NCBI GenBank assembly: GCA_903892045.1
Contig: CAITGX010000179.1
Span: forward strand, 1 to 34,271
Reading direction: 5' to 3'
DNA length: 34,271 nucleotides
From: an uncultured Planctomycetota bacterium
GTDB lineage: Bacteria > Planctomycetota > UBA1135 > GCA-002686595
A program made the translations under genes and the position numbers. The notes under the pieces are model-generated. The model saw nothing but the letters and a program-made list of their open reading frames with translations. It was not told the DNA's origin and did not search any database. This document shows positions 9,719 through 17,500 of the stretch, in pieces; within the stretch, counting starts at the first letter, position 1; the number at the start of each line of letters is the position of its first letter.

Positions 9719-11356
9719 ATGTTGCTCTCCCAGATCGCGACGGGAGCGGCCCTGCTGCCGCTTCTGGCGTCGTCGGGAGCCCGGCCCACCGAGGCGCTCG
9801 GGCTTCCGTCGGCGTCGCTGGCGCCGCCCGGCAACGTGCTCGTGATCACTCTCGACGACGTGGGCGTCGACCTGATCGGCGCCTACGAGAGTTGGTACGT
9901 GTCCCAGGGGCGCGAGCGCGGCCAGCCCGCCAACACCCCGGCCATCGACAGCCTGCTCGCCGCGCAGGGCATCCTCTTCACGGAGTGCTGGACCGCTCCC
10001 ATGTGCACGCCGAGTCGCGCACGACTCCTCACCGGCAAGTACGGGATGCGCAGCGGCATCGGCGCCGTGCTCAAGGAGACCGAGACCTCCGGCTACCTCA
10101 ACCCCGGCCTCCAGCCGAGCGAGCTGACCCTGCCGCAGCTGCTGCGCACCGGGCCCTCCTCGTACACCTCGGTCGCGGTCGGCAAGTGGCACCTCGTCGA
10201 CTCGCCCCTGCGCGCCACGCTCCCGGCCCATCCGCTCGGATCGCCCACCGGCACGTGGTTCGATCGCTACGCGGGCGCGATGTTCAACCTGCAGAACGCC
10301 CAGCCCGGTGGCGGCACGAACGTCTACTCGAGCTGGATCAAGACGTACTGCTCGTTCCTCGACCCGAACGTCGCGCCGTGCCCGAGCGGCATGCCGCCCT
10401 GCGATGTGCTGAAGTTCGCGCCGCCGGTGACGAACTACGTGACGGTCGACACGACCGACGATGCGCTCGCGATGGTCGCGACGCTGCCCGAGCCGTGGTT
10501 CCTGTACGTCGCCTACAACGCGGTCCATGCCCCGGTGCACGACATCCCCGCCGGGATGCCGTCGACCCAGTGCGGGAGCTACCTTCCCAACTTCTCGCCC
10601 TGCTATCCGGGCGTGACGCCGAGCTTCGCCTCGCGCGTGCGCTGCATGATGGAGGAGCTCGACAACCAGATCGGGCGACTGCTGTGCGCGGTCGATGCCG
10701 GGGACACGACGGTGATCCTGATCAGCGACAACGGGACGGACCCCAACGGCCTCGTCCCGCCCCACGACCGCTCGACGGCCAAGGGCACGATCAAGGAAGG
10801 CGGCATTCGCGTGCCGATGATCGTCCGCTCTCCGCTGCAGGGCCCGGGAACGCCCGGCCGCGTCTCGCGCGCGCTGGTGAGCTCGACCGACGTGTTCGCC
10901 ACGGTGGCAGCGATCGCGGGCATGTCGCTCCCGACGGGGGCGGCGCCGGACTCCGTGTCGATGCTGCCCTACATCACGGGCTTCCAGGGGAGCGTGCGCA
11001 AGTTCGTCTACAGCGAGAACTTCTTCCCGAACTTCGAGCCCGACCCGGTCACGGGCGGCCCGCCGGCGAACTACGTCACCAACCGCCATGTGCAGGCCAT
11101 TCGCGAGCAGCGCTTCAAGCTCGTGCGCCGCACGGATCGCAACCAGAACGGCGGGAACACCTTCACGGTGACGGAGGAGTTCTATGACCTCCAGCAGGGT
11201 GGCCCGCCGGATCCCGTCACGGGCGGGCCGACGCCGGACTGGTTCGAGGAGAACGACCTGCTGCTCTCTGGCCAGCCCCTCGCGGCGCGCGCTCAGCGCG
11301 CCCTGCAGGTGCTGCGCAACCGGCTCGATACCCAGTACCCGTCGATCTGTCGCTGA
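9719..11356 (+). CDS. Secreted sulfatase (arylsulfatase family)
   Basis: VLVITLDDVGVDL metal-binding start, MCTPSRARLLTGKYGMRSG sulfatase signature (Cys-type), VGKWHL, LISDNGTDPNG, N-terminal hydrophobic signal. Confidence 0.92.
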   Translation: MLLSQIATGAALLPLLASSGARPTEALGLPSASLAPPGNVLVITLDDVGVDLIGAYESWYVSQGRERGQPANTPAIDSLLAAQGILFTECWTAPMCTPSRARLLTGKYGMRSGIGAVLKETETSGYLNPGLQPSELTLPQLLRTGPSSYTSVAVGKWHLVDSPLRATLPAHPLGSPTGTWFDRYAGAMFNLQNAQPGGGTNVYSSWIKTYCSFLDPNVAPCPSGMPPCDVLKFAPPVTNYVTVDTTDDALAMVATLPEPWFLYVAYNAVHAPVHDIPAGMPSTQCGSYLPNFSPCYPGVTPSFASRVRCMMEELDNQIGRLLCAVDAGDTTVILISDNGTDPNGLVPPHDRSTAKGTIKEGGIRVPMIVRSPLQGPGTPGRVSRALVSSTDVFATVAAIAGMSLPTGAAPDSVSMLPYITGFQGSVRKFVYSENFFPNFEPDPVTGGPPANYVTNRHVQAIREQRFKLVRRTDRNQNGGNTFTVTEEFYDLQQGGPPDPVTGGPTPDWFEENDLLLSGQPLAARAQRALQVLRNRLDTQYPSICR

Positions 11357-11472
11357 GCGCCGCGCGCCTGCGCACCATGTCGGGGCGCACCGGGCCGCTT
11401 GTCGCGCTCGCTTCTCGCCGCGCCCCGGACCATGAGTCTCCGCGGGGCTCGCTTGCCTCGCAGGAGAGTTCC

Positions 11473-12090
11473 ATGCGCCACTCGTCGCAACTGGCTGTCG
11501 CCGCGTTCCTCGTCTCGTCCCTGTGCAGCGCCTGCGCCTTTGGAGACCGCCACGTGCGGCTCGAGTACCCGCCGCCGGGACCGGAAGCCGTCGCGGCCGT
11601 GCCGGCGAGCGCGCCGCTCGCTGCTCGCACGATCCATCTCGGCGTCTTCACGGACCAGCGCGCCGAGCGCGGCCGCATCGGGGAGGTCCGCAACGGGTGG
11701 GGCATGCACACCGCGGACGTGGTGGCCGAGAACGACGTCTGCGAGTGGGTGCGCGAGGCCGTGCGCACCGAGCTCGAGCGGGCGGGCTTCCACGTCGCCC
11801 TCGACTGCCCCGCGCCCGGCGGGCTCGAGCTGCGCGGCGAGGTGCTGCGCGTCCACTGCGGTGCCTACATGAGCTACGAAGGCGAGGTGCAACTCTCCGG
11901 CGAGCTCCGTCGCGACGGCGCGGTCCTCGGTCGCTACCCGGTGAGCGGCAAGGGCAGTGCGGGGACCAACTGGGGTGCCACGGAGAAGGGCTATGGCGAG
12001 ACGCTCGCTCTCGCCCTGCAGGCGGCCGCGCGTCGGCTCTCGAGCGAGCTCTCGAACGGCCTGCGCACGAGCCTGAATCCGGTCCCGTGA
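11473..12090 (+). CDS. Hypothetical lipoprotein
   Basis: MRHSSQLAVAAFLVSSLCSACAFGDRHVRLEYPPPG; lipobox-like C; in-frame ATG at 11473 of ORF 11377..12090. Loosely resembles YajG-type lipoproteins (not verified). Confidence 0.75.
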   Translation: MRHSSQLAVAAFLVSSLCSACAFGDRHVRLEYPPPGPEAVAAVPASAPLAARTIHLGVFTDQRAERGRIGEVRNGWGMHTADVVAENDVCEWVREAVRTELERAGFHVALDCPAPGGLELRGEVLRVHCGAYMSYEGEVQLSGELRRDGAVLGRYPVSGKGSAGTNWGATEKGYGETLALALQAAARRLSSELSNGLRTSLNPVP

Positions 12091-12101
12091 GGCAGGCCGT
12101 G

Positions 12102-12127
12102 GGCGCGGGGCCCCTTCGCCCCGCGCC
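12102..12127. terminator. Candidate bidirectional terminator hairpin
   Basis: GGCGCGGGGC-CCCTTC-GCCCCGCGCC: perfect 10-bp stem and 6-nt loop between convergent genes ending at 12090 (+) and 12128 (-). No T-tract. Confidence 0.6.
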
Positions 12128-13444
12128 TCAGCGCTCGGAGCGCGCCTTGGCGCCGTTGCGGCGCCCTGAGTCCACCTTCGCGACGTCCACCTTCGCAACG
12201 TCGGCGAGGGCGGACTTGAGGTCCGAGATGATGTCGCTCGGGCTCTCGAGGCCGATCGAGAGGCGCACTGCGCCGCCCTGCTTGCCGTAGGAGCTGTGCG
12301 TCATGCTCGAAGGCAGCTCGATCAGCGTCTTGGTGTGTCCGAGCGAGACGGCCAGCGTCACCGAGTAGGCCGAGCGCGCCAGCGAGTCGATGAACGCTTC
12401 CGGTTCCACGCGCTCCGCATCGAGCTCGAAGTAGATCATGTTGCCCGGCGCGAAGTCGCCGTCGAAGTCGACGAGCTGGCGCTCGGCGAGCTCGCGCTGG
12501 GGGAAGCTCGGCAGGCCGGGATACAGGACGCGCGCGACGGCGGGCTGCTTCTCGAGCCAGGCGGCCACCTTGCGCGCGGTGAACTGCTGGCGCTTGAGCC
12601 GCAGGGCCAGCGTCGGAAGCCCGTAGACGAGGATCGCCCACGCGGCCTTCGACGAGAGGATCCCGCCGAAGTCCTTGCGATAGAGCAGGAGCCGCGCGTG
12701 CAGCGCCTTGGGGCAGATCACCGCGCCGCCGAGCTCGGTCCCGAAGCCCCCGAGGTTCTTGGTGAGCGAGTGCAGCACGACGTCCGCGCCGAGCGCGAGC
12801 GGGCGCTGTCCGAACGGAGTGGCGAAGGTGTTGTCGATGAAGATGAGCAGCTTGCGGTCCTCCGCGCGCCCGGCGTTGAGCTCGTCGACCAGCTTGCGCA
12901 GCGCGCGCACGTCGATGAGCTCCAGCGTCGGGTTCACGGGCGACTCGAAGTACAGGACGCGCGTGCGCTCGTTCACGGCCGCGCGCACGGCCGCGAGGGC
13001 GTTCATGTCGACGCGCTTCACGCCGATGCCCTGGCGCGGGTACCAGTTCTCGAACAGCGAGTGCGTGCAGCCATAGAGCACGGGGTGCGCGACCACCTCG
13101 TCGCCGGCCTTCAGCGTGCAGCCGAGTGCCGCGGAGATCGCGGCCATGCCGGACGCGAACGTGACGCAGCTCTCGCCCTGCTCGATCTCCGCCAGCTCGC
13201 CCTCGAGGATCGAGCGCGTCGGCTCGTCGAGGCGGTCGTAGATGTAGACCGGCGTCTCGCCGACGTCCGTCACGAGCTGTCCGAACTCCTGAAAGCCGCG
13301 TGCGCCGCGCTTGGCGGAGTCGAGGCGGTAGGTGGTCGAGCTCGAGAGCGGCGGAGTCACGTGGTGGGAGAAGTCCCACTTGGCCGAGTGCTCGGGGCCG
13401 TGGACGAGGCGGGTCGTGACCTTGTACTGCTGCTTCTTCGCCAT
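12128..13444 (-). CDS. Cys/Met metabolism PLP-dependent enzyme (cystathionine gamma-synthase / methionine gamma-lyase family)
   Basis: TRLVHGPEHSAKWDFSHHVTPPLSSSTTYRLDS, VTFASGMAAISAALG, IDNTFATP, PLP lysine region HSLTKNLGGFGTELGGAVI, LSIGLESPSDIISDL. Start ATG 13444 preceded by GAGGAG. Confidence 0.92.
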   Translation of the reverse strand: MAKKQQYKVTTRLVHGPEHSAKWDFSHHVTPPLSSSTTYRLDSAKRGARGFQEFGQLVTDVGETPVYIYDRLDEPTRSILEGELAEIEQGESCVTFASGMAAISAALGCTLKAGDEVVAHPVLYGCTHSLFENWYPRQGIGVKRVDMNALAAVRAAVNERTRVLYFESPVNPTLELIDVRALRKLVDELNAGRAEDRKLLIFIDNTFATPFGQRPLALGADVVLHSLTKNLGGFGTELGGAVICPKALHARLLLYRKDFGGILSSKAAWAILVYGLPTLALRLKRQQFTARKVAAWLEKQPAVARVLYPGLPSFPQRELAERQLVDFDGDFAPGNMIYFELDAERVEPEAFIDSLARSAYSVTLAVSLGHTKTLIELPSSMTHSSYGKQGGAVRLSIGLESPSDIISDLKSALADVAKVDVAKVDSGRRNGAKARSER

Positions 13445-13536
13445 GGAATGCTCCTCGGCACGCGGAGCGTGCAACAGGAGACTGTAGTCCATGCAGCGCT
13501 CGCGACGCCGCTACGAACTCCTGCGCAGGATTCCGC

Positions 13537-14637
13537 TCAGGGCTGGATCGTGAAGCGCAGCGCGTCGCTCGCAGCGAACGAACCCGCGGCATTCTGCGGG
13601 TCGCGCAGGTGCCACTGTGCATTCACGACCGCGCCCGCGGCCAGGCGAGCGTCGAGGCCCGCCGCGATGCGTGCGTTGAAGTCGAGTGCCGCGCTCGCGC
13701 CGCAGCCTGCGGGACCGCCGCCCGCCGTGAGTTGCACGGCCGAGCGCGTCAGCGGTGTCGCGAGGCAGAGCGTCCCGCCGAGGAACGGCGTCGTCGCGGG
13801 ACCGCTGAGCGTGTAGACGAGCGAGCAGGCGCGCGCGGCCGGAGCCTGCGAGAGCGCGACGACGAAGCCGGCGCCCGCGCTCGCGCTCGGGCTGCCGGAC
13901 CAGCCGATGGTGGCCGCGCAGCCGCCGCCGGTGGCGCGCGGGCTGCAGTAGCTGCCGACGAGCGGCGGAGTGAAGTCGACGACGAGCGTCGGCCACTCCG
14001 CGGGATCCGCGGACTCGCGCGTCCCGAACACCTTGGTGGTCTGCGACACGGTCTCGACGTCGAGCTTGAGCAGCCAGCCGAAGTTCGAGCCCGGAGCGTC
14101 CAGCCAGCCCTGCACGTCCGCGACAGCAGCAGCGGTCGAGGGCCAGGTGTGGAGGCCGAGCTGGTCCACGGCGAGCACGGCGCTCGCGCTGGCGGTGAAG
14201 TCGCCTCCCGGCGTGGTCCAGTTCGAGCTCGGGAAGAAGCGCTGCAGCCACGTCGCGTCCCCGGGCTGCGCGGGAGCACCTTGCCCGCTGCTCGTGCTCG
14301 ATGCGCCTTCGCCCCAGTCCGCCAGCACGCGGTGCACGCGCACGTTGCGCGGGCCCGTGTTGCCGGACGGGTTCGCCAGCACGAGCTGCACGGAGTTCAC
14401 GACCGAGCCCGCCGGAACCAGCGCGGCGATGTCGAAGCGCACGAGGCCGCGTCGGATGGGGGCGCTCGAGCTGCCTCCCGAGCGACCGACGATCATCACC
14501 GGGCCCGAGCCGTTGCCGATCGAGCCCGAGGCGTCATTCCAGAGCGTCGTGTCGCGCACCGCCGTGAGGGAGAGGACATCGGCGCGCGCCGACCCCGCGA
14601 GGGCGACGAGCGCCCAGGCGAGGGCGGTGCGGATCAT
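13537..14637 (-). CDS. Secreted DNRLRE-domain protein with Cys-containing C-terminal module (paralog A)
   Basis: Signal peptide MIRTALAWALVALAGSARA; ADVLSLTAVRDTTLWND...RRGLVRFDIAALVPAGSVVNSVQL...NVRVHRVLADWGEG; C-terminal YC-GC-GGTLC module. Confidence 0.83.
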   Translation of the reverse strand: MIRTALAWALVALAGSARADVLSLTAVRDTTLWNDASGSIGNGSGPVMIVGRSGGSSSAPIRRGLVRFDIAALVPAGSVVNSVQLVLANPSGNTGPRNVRVHRVLADWGEGASSTSSGQGAPAQPGDATWLQRFFPSSNWTTPGGDFTASASAVLAVDQLGLHTWPSTAAAVADVQGWLDAPGSNFGWLLKLDVETVSQTTKVFGTRESADPAEWPTLVVDFTPPLVGSYCSPRATGGGCAATIGWSGSPSASAGAGFVVALSQAPAARACSLVYTLSGPATTPFLGGTLCLATPLTRSAVQLTAGGGPAGCGASAALDFNARIAAGLDARLAAGAVVNAQWHLRDPQNAAGSFAASDALRFTIQP

Positions 14638-14647
14638 GGCGCGAGCT

Positions 14648-15754
14648 CTAGGGGTAGATGTAGAAGCGCAGGGCGTTGGACAGGTTGGTGGTGAAGGTCG
14701 CGGCGGGGTCGCGGCTCCAGTACTGGGCGCACACGAGGCGGCCGACCGAGAGCTGCGGGTCGAGACCCGAGGCGATGCGCACGTTGAAGTCGTAGCTGTA
14801 GCTGCCGGTGCAGTCGTTGGCCGGAGTGGCGCTGCCGCCCGAGTTCTGTGCGATCGTGCGCAGCACGGGGGACTGCACGCACATCGTGCCGCCCTGGAAC
14901 GGCGCCGAGGCCGGACCGAAGGTGCCGTAGAACAAGAGGCCCGACTTCTGGTTGAGCGTGTTCGAGAGCGTGATCAGGAAGCCGGAGCCGGCGTTGAAGT
15001 CGGCGCTGCCGCTCGAGCCGATGGCCGGTACGCAGCCCAAGCTGTTGGTCTTCGCCGTGCAGTAGGGCGTCGGCGGCGGAGGCGTGTAGGTGACGATCAG
15101 CTGCGGGCGGTACTGCGCGAGGCTCTCGCGCGTCTCGAACTGCTTGGCCGACTTCGCGCCGCTCTCGGGACCGCGCACGGCCCAGCCGAAGTTCTGGTTC
15201 GGGTTGTCGATCCACGACTGCACGTCGGCGACCATCTGCGCGGTCGAGCCCCACGTGTAGTAGGCGTAGGTCGAGCCGATGCTCACCGTGGCGCTCGCAG
15301 TCGCGACGAAGTCGCCGCCCGGCGTGGTCCAGAACTGGTTGTTGTAGAACGTGTGCAGCCAAGTCGGGTCGCCGACCTGAGCGCTGTTGCCGTTGCCCGA
15401 GAAACCGACCGTGGGGCCCTCGTTCCAGCCGCGCGTCAGCTTGTGGATCGTGAAGGCCTTGGCGCCCACGACCGTCTTCGACATGTAGAGCTTGAGCTGG
15501 ACGCTCGTGACCGTGGAGCCGGCCGGGATCGAGCTCGTGTCGAAGGACACCAGCGCGCGGCGCATCGGCCAGGTCGTGTTGGCCCCGGCCTGCCCGGAGT
15601 ACATCGTCGAGCCCTTGGAGTCGGTGCGATTTCCGACCGTGTCGTTGTAGATGGTCGCGTCCTTGCTCGAGACAAGCGTGGCGACATCGGCACGGGCCTG
15701 CAGGGACAGCAGGAGCATGCACGGGACGAGGAATGCGGTGATGCGGGGGCTCAT
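14648..15754 (-). CDS. Secreted DNRLRE-domain protein with Cys-containing C-terminal module (paralog B)
   Basis: Signal peptide ...LLLSLQARA; ADVATLVSSKDATIYND...RRALVSFDTSSIPAGSTVTSVQLKLYM...FTIHKLTRGWNEG; C-terminal module aligned end-to-end with paralog A. Confidence 0.85.
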   Translation of the reverse strand: MSPRITAFLVPCMLLLSLQARADVATLVSSKDATIYNDTVGNRTDSKGSTMYSGQAGANTTWPMRRALVSFDTSSIPAGSTVTSVQLKLYMSKTVVGAKAFTIHKLTRGWNEGPTVGFSGNGNSAQVGDPTWLHTFYNNQFWTTPGGDFVATASATVSIGSTYAYYTWGSTAQMVADVQSWIDNPNQNFGWAVRGPESGAKSAKQFETRESLAQYRPQLIVTYTPPPPTPYCTAKTNSLGCVPAIGSSGSADFNAGSGFLITLSNTLNQKSGLLFYGTFGPASAPFQGGTMCVQSPVLRTIAQNSGGSATPANDCTGSYSYDFNVRIASGLDPQLSVGRLVCAQYWSRDPAATFTTNLSNALRFYIYP

Positions 15755-15813
15755 GGGGGGACTTGTAGCTCCGAGGCGCTCCCCCCAACAGTAACCCGAC
15801 CTCGAAAATCCGG

Positions 15814-16617
15814 CTACTCGAGCCCCAAGTCGGCCACTCCGTCCTCATCGAAGCCGAGGTAGTGCCCCAGCTCGTGGTACAGCGTCACCTCGATCTGCTC
15901 CGCGAGCTCGCGCCGCGAGGTGCAGGCGCGCTCCAGGTTGCGCTGGAAGAGGTGGATGGTCGGGGGAAGCTCCGGGACGCCCTCGGGATCGCGCTCGGCG
16001 AGCGAGGCGCCCGTGAACAGCCCCAGCAGGTCCGGAGGCGTCTCGCGCGGGTCGTCGCCGCACAGGGCGCGCGAGGGCATGGGCTCGACGATCACCGGCA
16101 CCTGCTCGAGCGCACTCCGGAACTCGTCGGGCAGGCGCGCGATGGCCTGCTTCAGCACGCGATCGAACTCCGACTCCGACAGCCGCTGCGGAGCCGGAAA
16201 TGACTGCGGTTCGAGCCTCTGGGCGTCGCGCAGCAGCCGGTCGGCGCGCCCGAAGTCGCCTTCGAGGTCCGCGAGCAGCGCGAGCTTGGCGAGCACGACC
16301 GGGCTCTCGCCGAGCGCCTGCGCGCGCGCGAGTTCGTCGCGCGCCGCGTCGAGCTCCCACAGCCGCAGCGCGAGCTCCGCGCGCACCAGTGCGAGCTCCA
16401 TGTCCTCGCTCGCGTCCTCTCGCCGCGCGGCCTCCTCGGCCGAGGCGCGCGCCGCGTCGAGGTCGTCGAGCGCGAGCTGCGCCGTCGCGCGCAGCACCCA
16501 CGTCTCGGCGAGCTCGTCGCTCGCGCCGCGCGCCGTCTCGAGCGCAGCCTCCGGATCGCCCGCGTCGAGCGCTTCCCAAGCGCGATCGAGCGCCGCGTAG
16601 TCCTGTTCGTGGCTCAT
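15814..16617 (-). CDS. Metallopeptidase (zincin, HExxH type) with N-terminal TPR-like region
   Basis: C-terminal VTLYHELGHYLGFDEDGV matches the minimal zincin (PF06262-like) motif; N-terminal half is Ala/Leu/Glu-rich helical (AWEALDAGDPEAALETARGA...). ATG at 16617. Confidence 0.85.
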   Translation of the reverse strand: MSHEQDYAALDRAWEALDAGDPEAALETARGASDELAETWVLRATAQLALDDLDAARASAEEAARREDASEDMELALVRAELALRLWELDAARDELARAQALGESPVVLAKLALLADLEGDFGRADRLLRDAQRLEPQSFPAPQRLSESEFDRVLKQAIARLPDEFRSALEQVPVIVEPMPSRALCGDDPRETPPDLLGLFTGASLAERDPEGVPELPPTIHLFQRNLERACTSRRELAEQIEVTLYHELGHYLGFDEDGVADLGLE

Positions 16618-16622
16618 GGCGA

Positions 16623-17069
16623 TCACTCGACCGACTGCGGGGGCGTGCGCTCGAACTTCGTGGACAGGTCGCGCAAGAGGCCCTCGCTCACGCTCTCGAG
16701 CTTCCAGCGCTCGTCGAACAGGAGCACGTAGCCGCGCGAGAGCGCCTCGAGCTCGCCGTAATCGAACGACGCGTTCACGCCCCGCGTGACGTTCACGCTC
16801 GCACCGACCTGCCATCCTTGGTGGCGATAGGCGCCGTACGCGATCGCGATCGAGTCGCCGCTGCGCTCCCAGACGAAGTTGGGTGCGCCGAGCCGCGCGA
16901 GACACTGCGCGAGGTCGCTCTCGCCGGGCACGAGGTGCTGCAGCTCGTCGGTCTGCACCGGTTCGAGCACGATGTGGCGCTCGTACTGCGCCTTCACGCA
17001 CGAACTCGCGCCGAGCGCGAGCCCGCACGCGAGGATCACTCGTGCGAGTCGACCCACGGCAGCACCCAC
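16623..17069 (-). CDS. Small lipoprotein (paralog of 17036..17419)
   Basis: MGAAVGRLARVILACGLALGASSC lipobox. Alternative GTG start at 17039 would give a GTGA overlap with the upstream stop. LG.P...(Y)...LFFDE-like pattern shared with the neighbour. Confidence 0.7.
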   Translation of the reverse strand: MGAAVGRLARVILACGLALGASSCVKAQYERHIVLEPVQTDELQHLVPGESDLAQCLARLGAPNFVWERSGDSIAIAYGAYRHQGWQVGASVNVTRGVNASFDYGELEALSRGYVLLFDERWKLESVSEGLLRDLSTKFERTPPQSVE

Positions 17070-17419
17070 TCCGAGCTCGAAGCCTGCAAGGTGGAGCCGA
17101 ACGCGGCGAGGCGGTCATACTCGTTGAAGAACAGCCACAGACGATCTTCCTGCGTGTCCGTGTTGAGCGCGGTGACCACGAACAGCGTGAGTCCCGTGCG
17201 CTTCGTGCGCTGGTGGTCATAGCGCCACGCCGAGCGCCGGCCGAGCTGCACGACCTCCATCGGTCCGCCGAGCAGCTCGAGGACTTCCGCGGAACTCAAG
17301 CCCGGACCGAGCTGGACGATGCGCTCCTCCTGCAGCGGCTGGTTGGTCGTGTCGCGAGTCAGGAAGCACCCCTGCGCGAGTGGCAGGAGCAGCAGGGCGG
17401 CGAGAGCGAACGTGCGCAT
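17036..17419 (-). CDS. Small lipoprotein, SmpA/OmlA-like architecture suspected
   Basis: MRTFALAALLLLPLAQGC lipobox; GLSSAEVLELLGGPMEVVQLGRRSAWRYDHQ...LWLFFNEYDRL. Real start ATG 17419 inside spurious ORF 17036..19936. Confidence 0.8.
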   Translation of the reverse strand: MRTFALAALLLLPLAQGCFLTRDTTNQPLQEERIVQLGPGLSSAEVLELLGGPMEVVQLGRRSAWRYDHQRTKRTGLTLFVVTALNTDTQEDRLWLFFNEYDRLAAFGSTLQASSSEWVLPWVDSHE

Positions 17420-17500
17420 GGGAGCAGAGGCTAGCAAGCGCGCGAGCGCCCAGAGTGTCCACGATGCAAAACCCGCGTTCCGCGCGTAGTCTCGTGCGCG

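Noticed and set aside
5066-11089. 2007-aa minus-strand ORF
   Set aside because: Only the C-terminal ~290 aa (amidohydrolase) is plausible protein. The rest is low-complexity R/A/H/D-rich translation antisense or out of frame to clear genes (ADP-forming ligase, radical SAM, sulfatase).
15755-15760. GGGGGG homopolymer upstream of DNRLRE paralog B as a phase-variable tract
   Set aside because: Only 6 nt long, outside the coding sequence and unremarkable in such GC-rich DNA.
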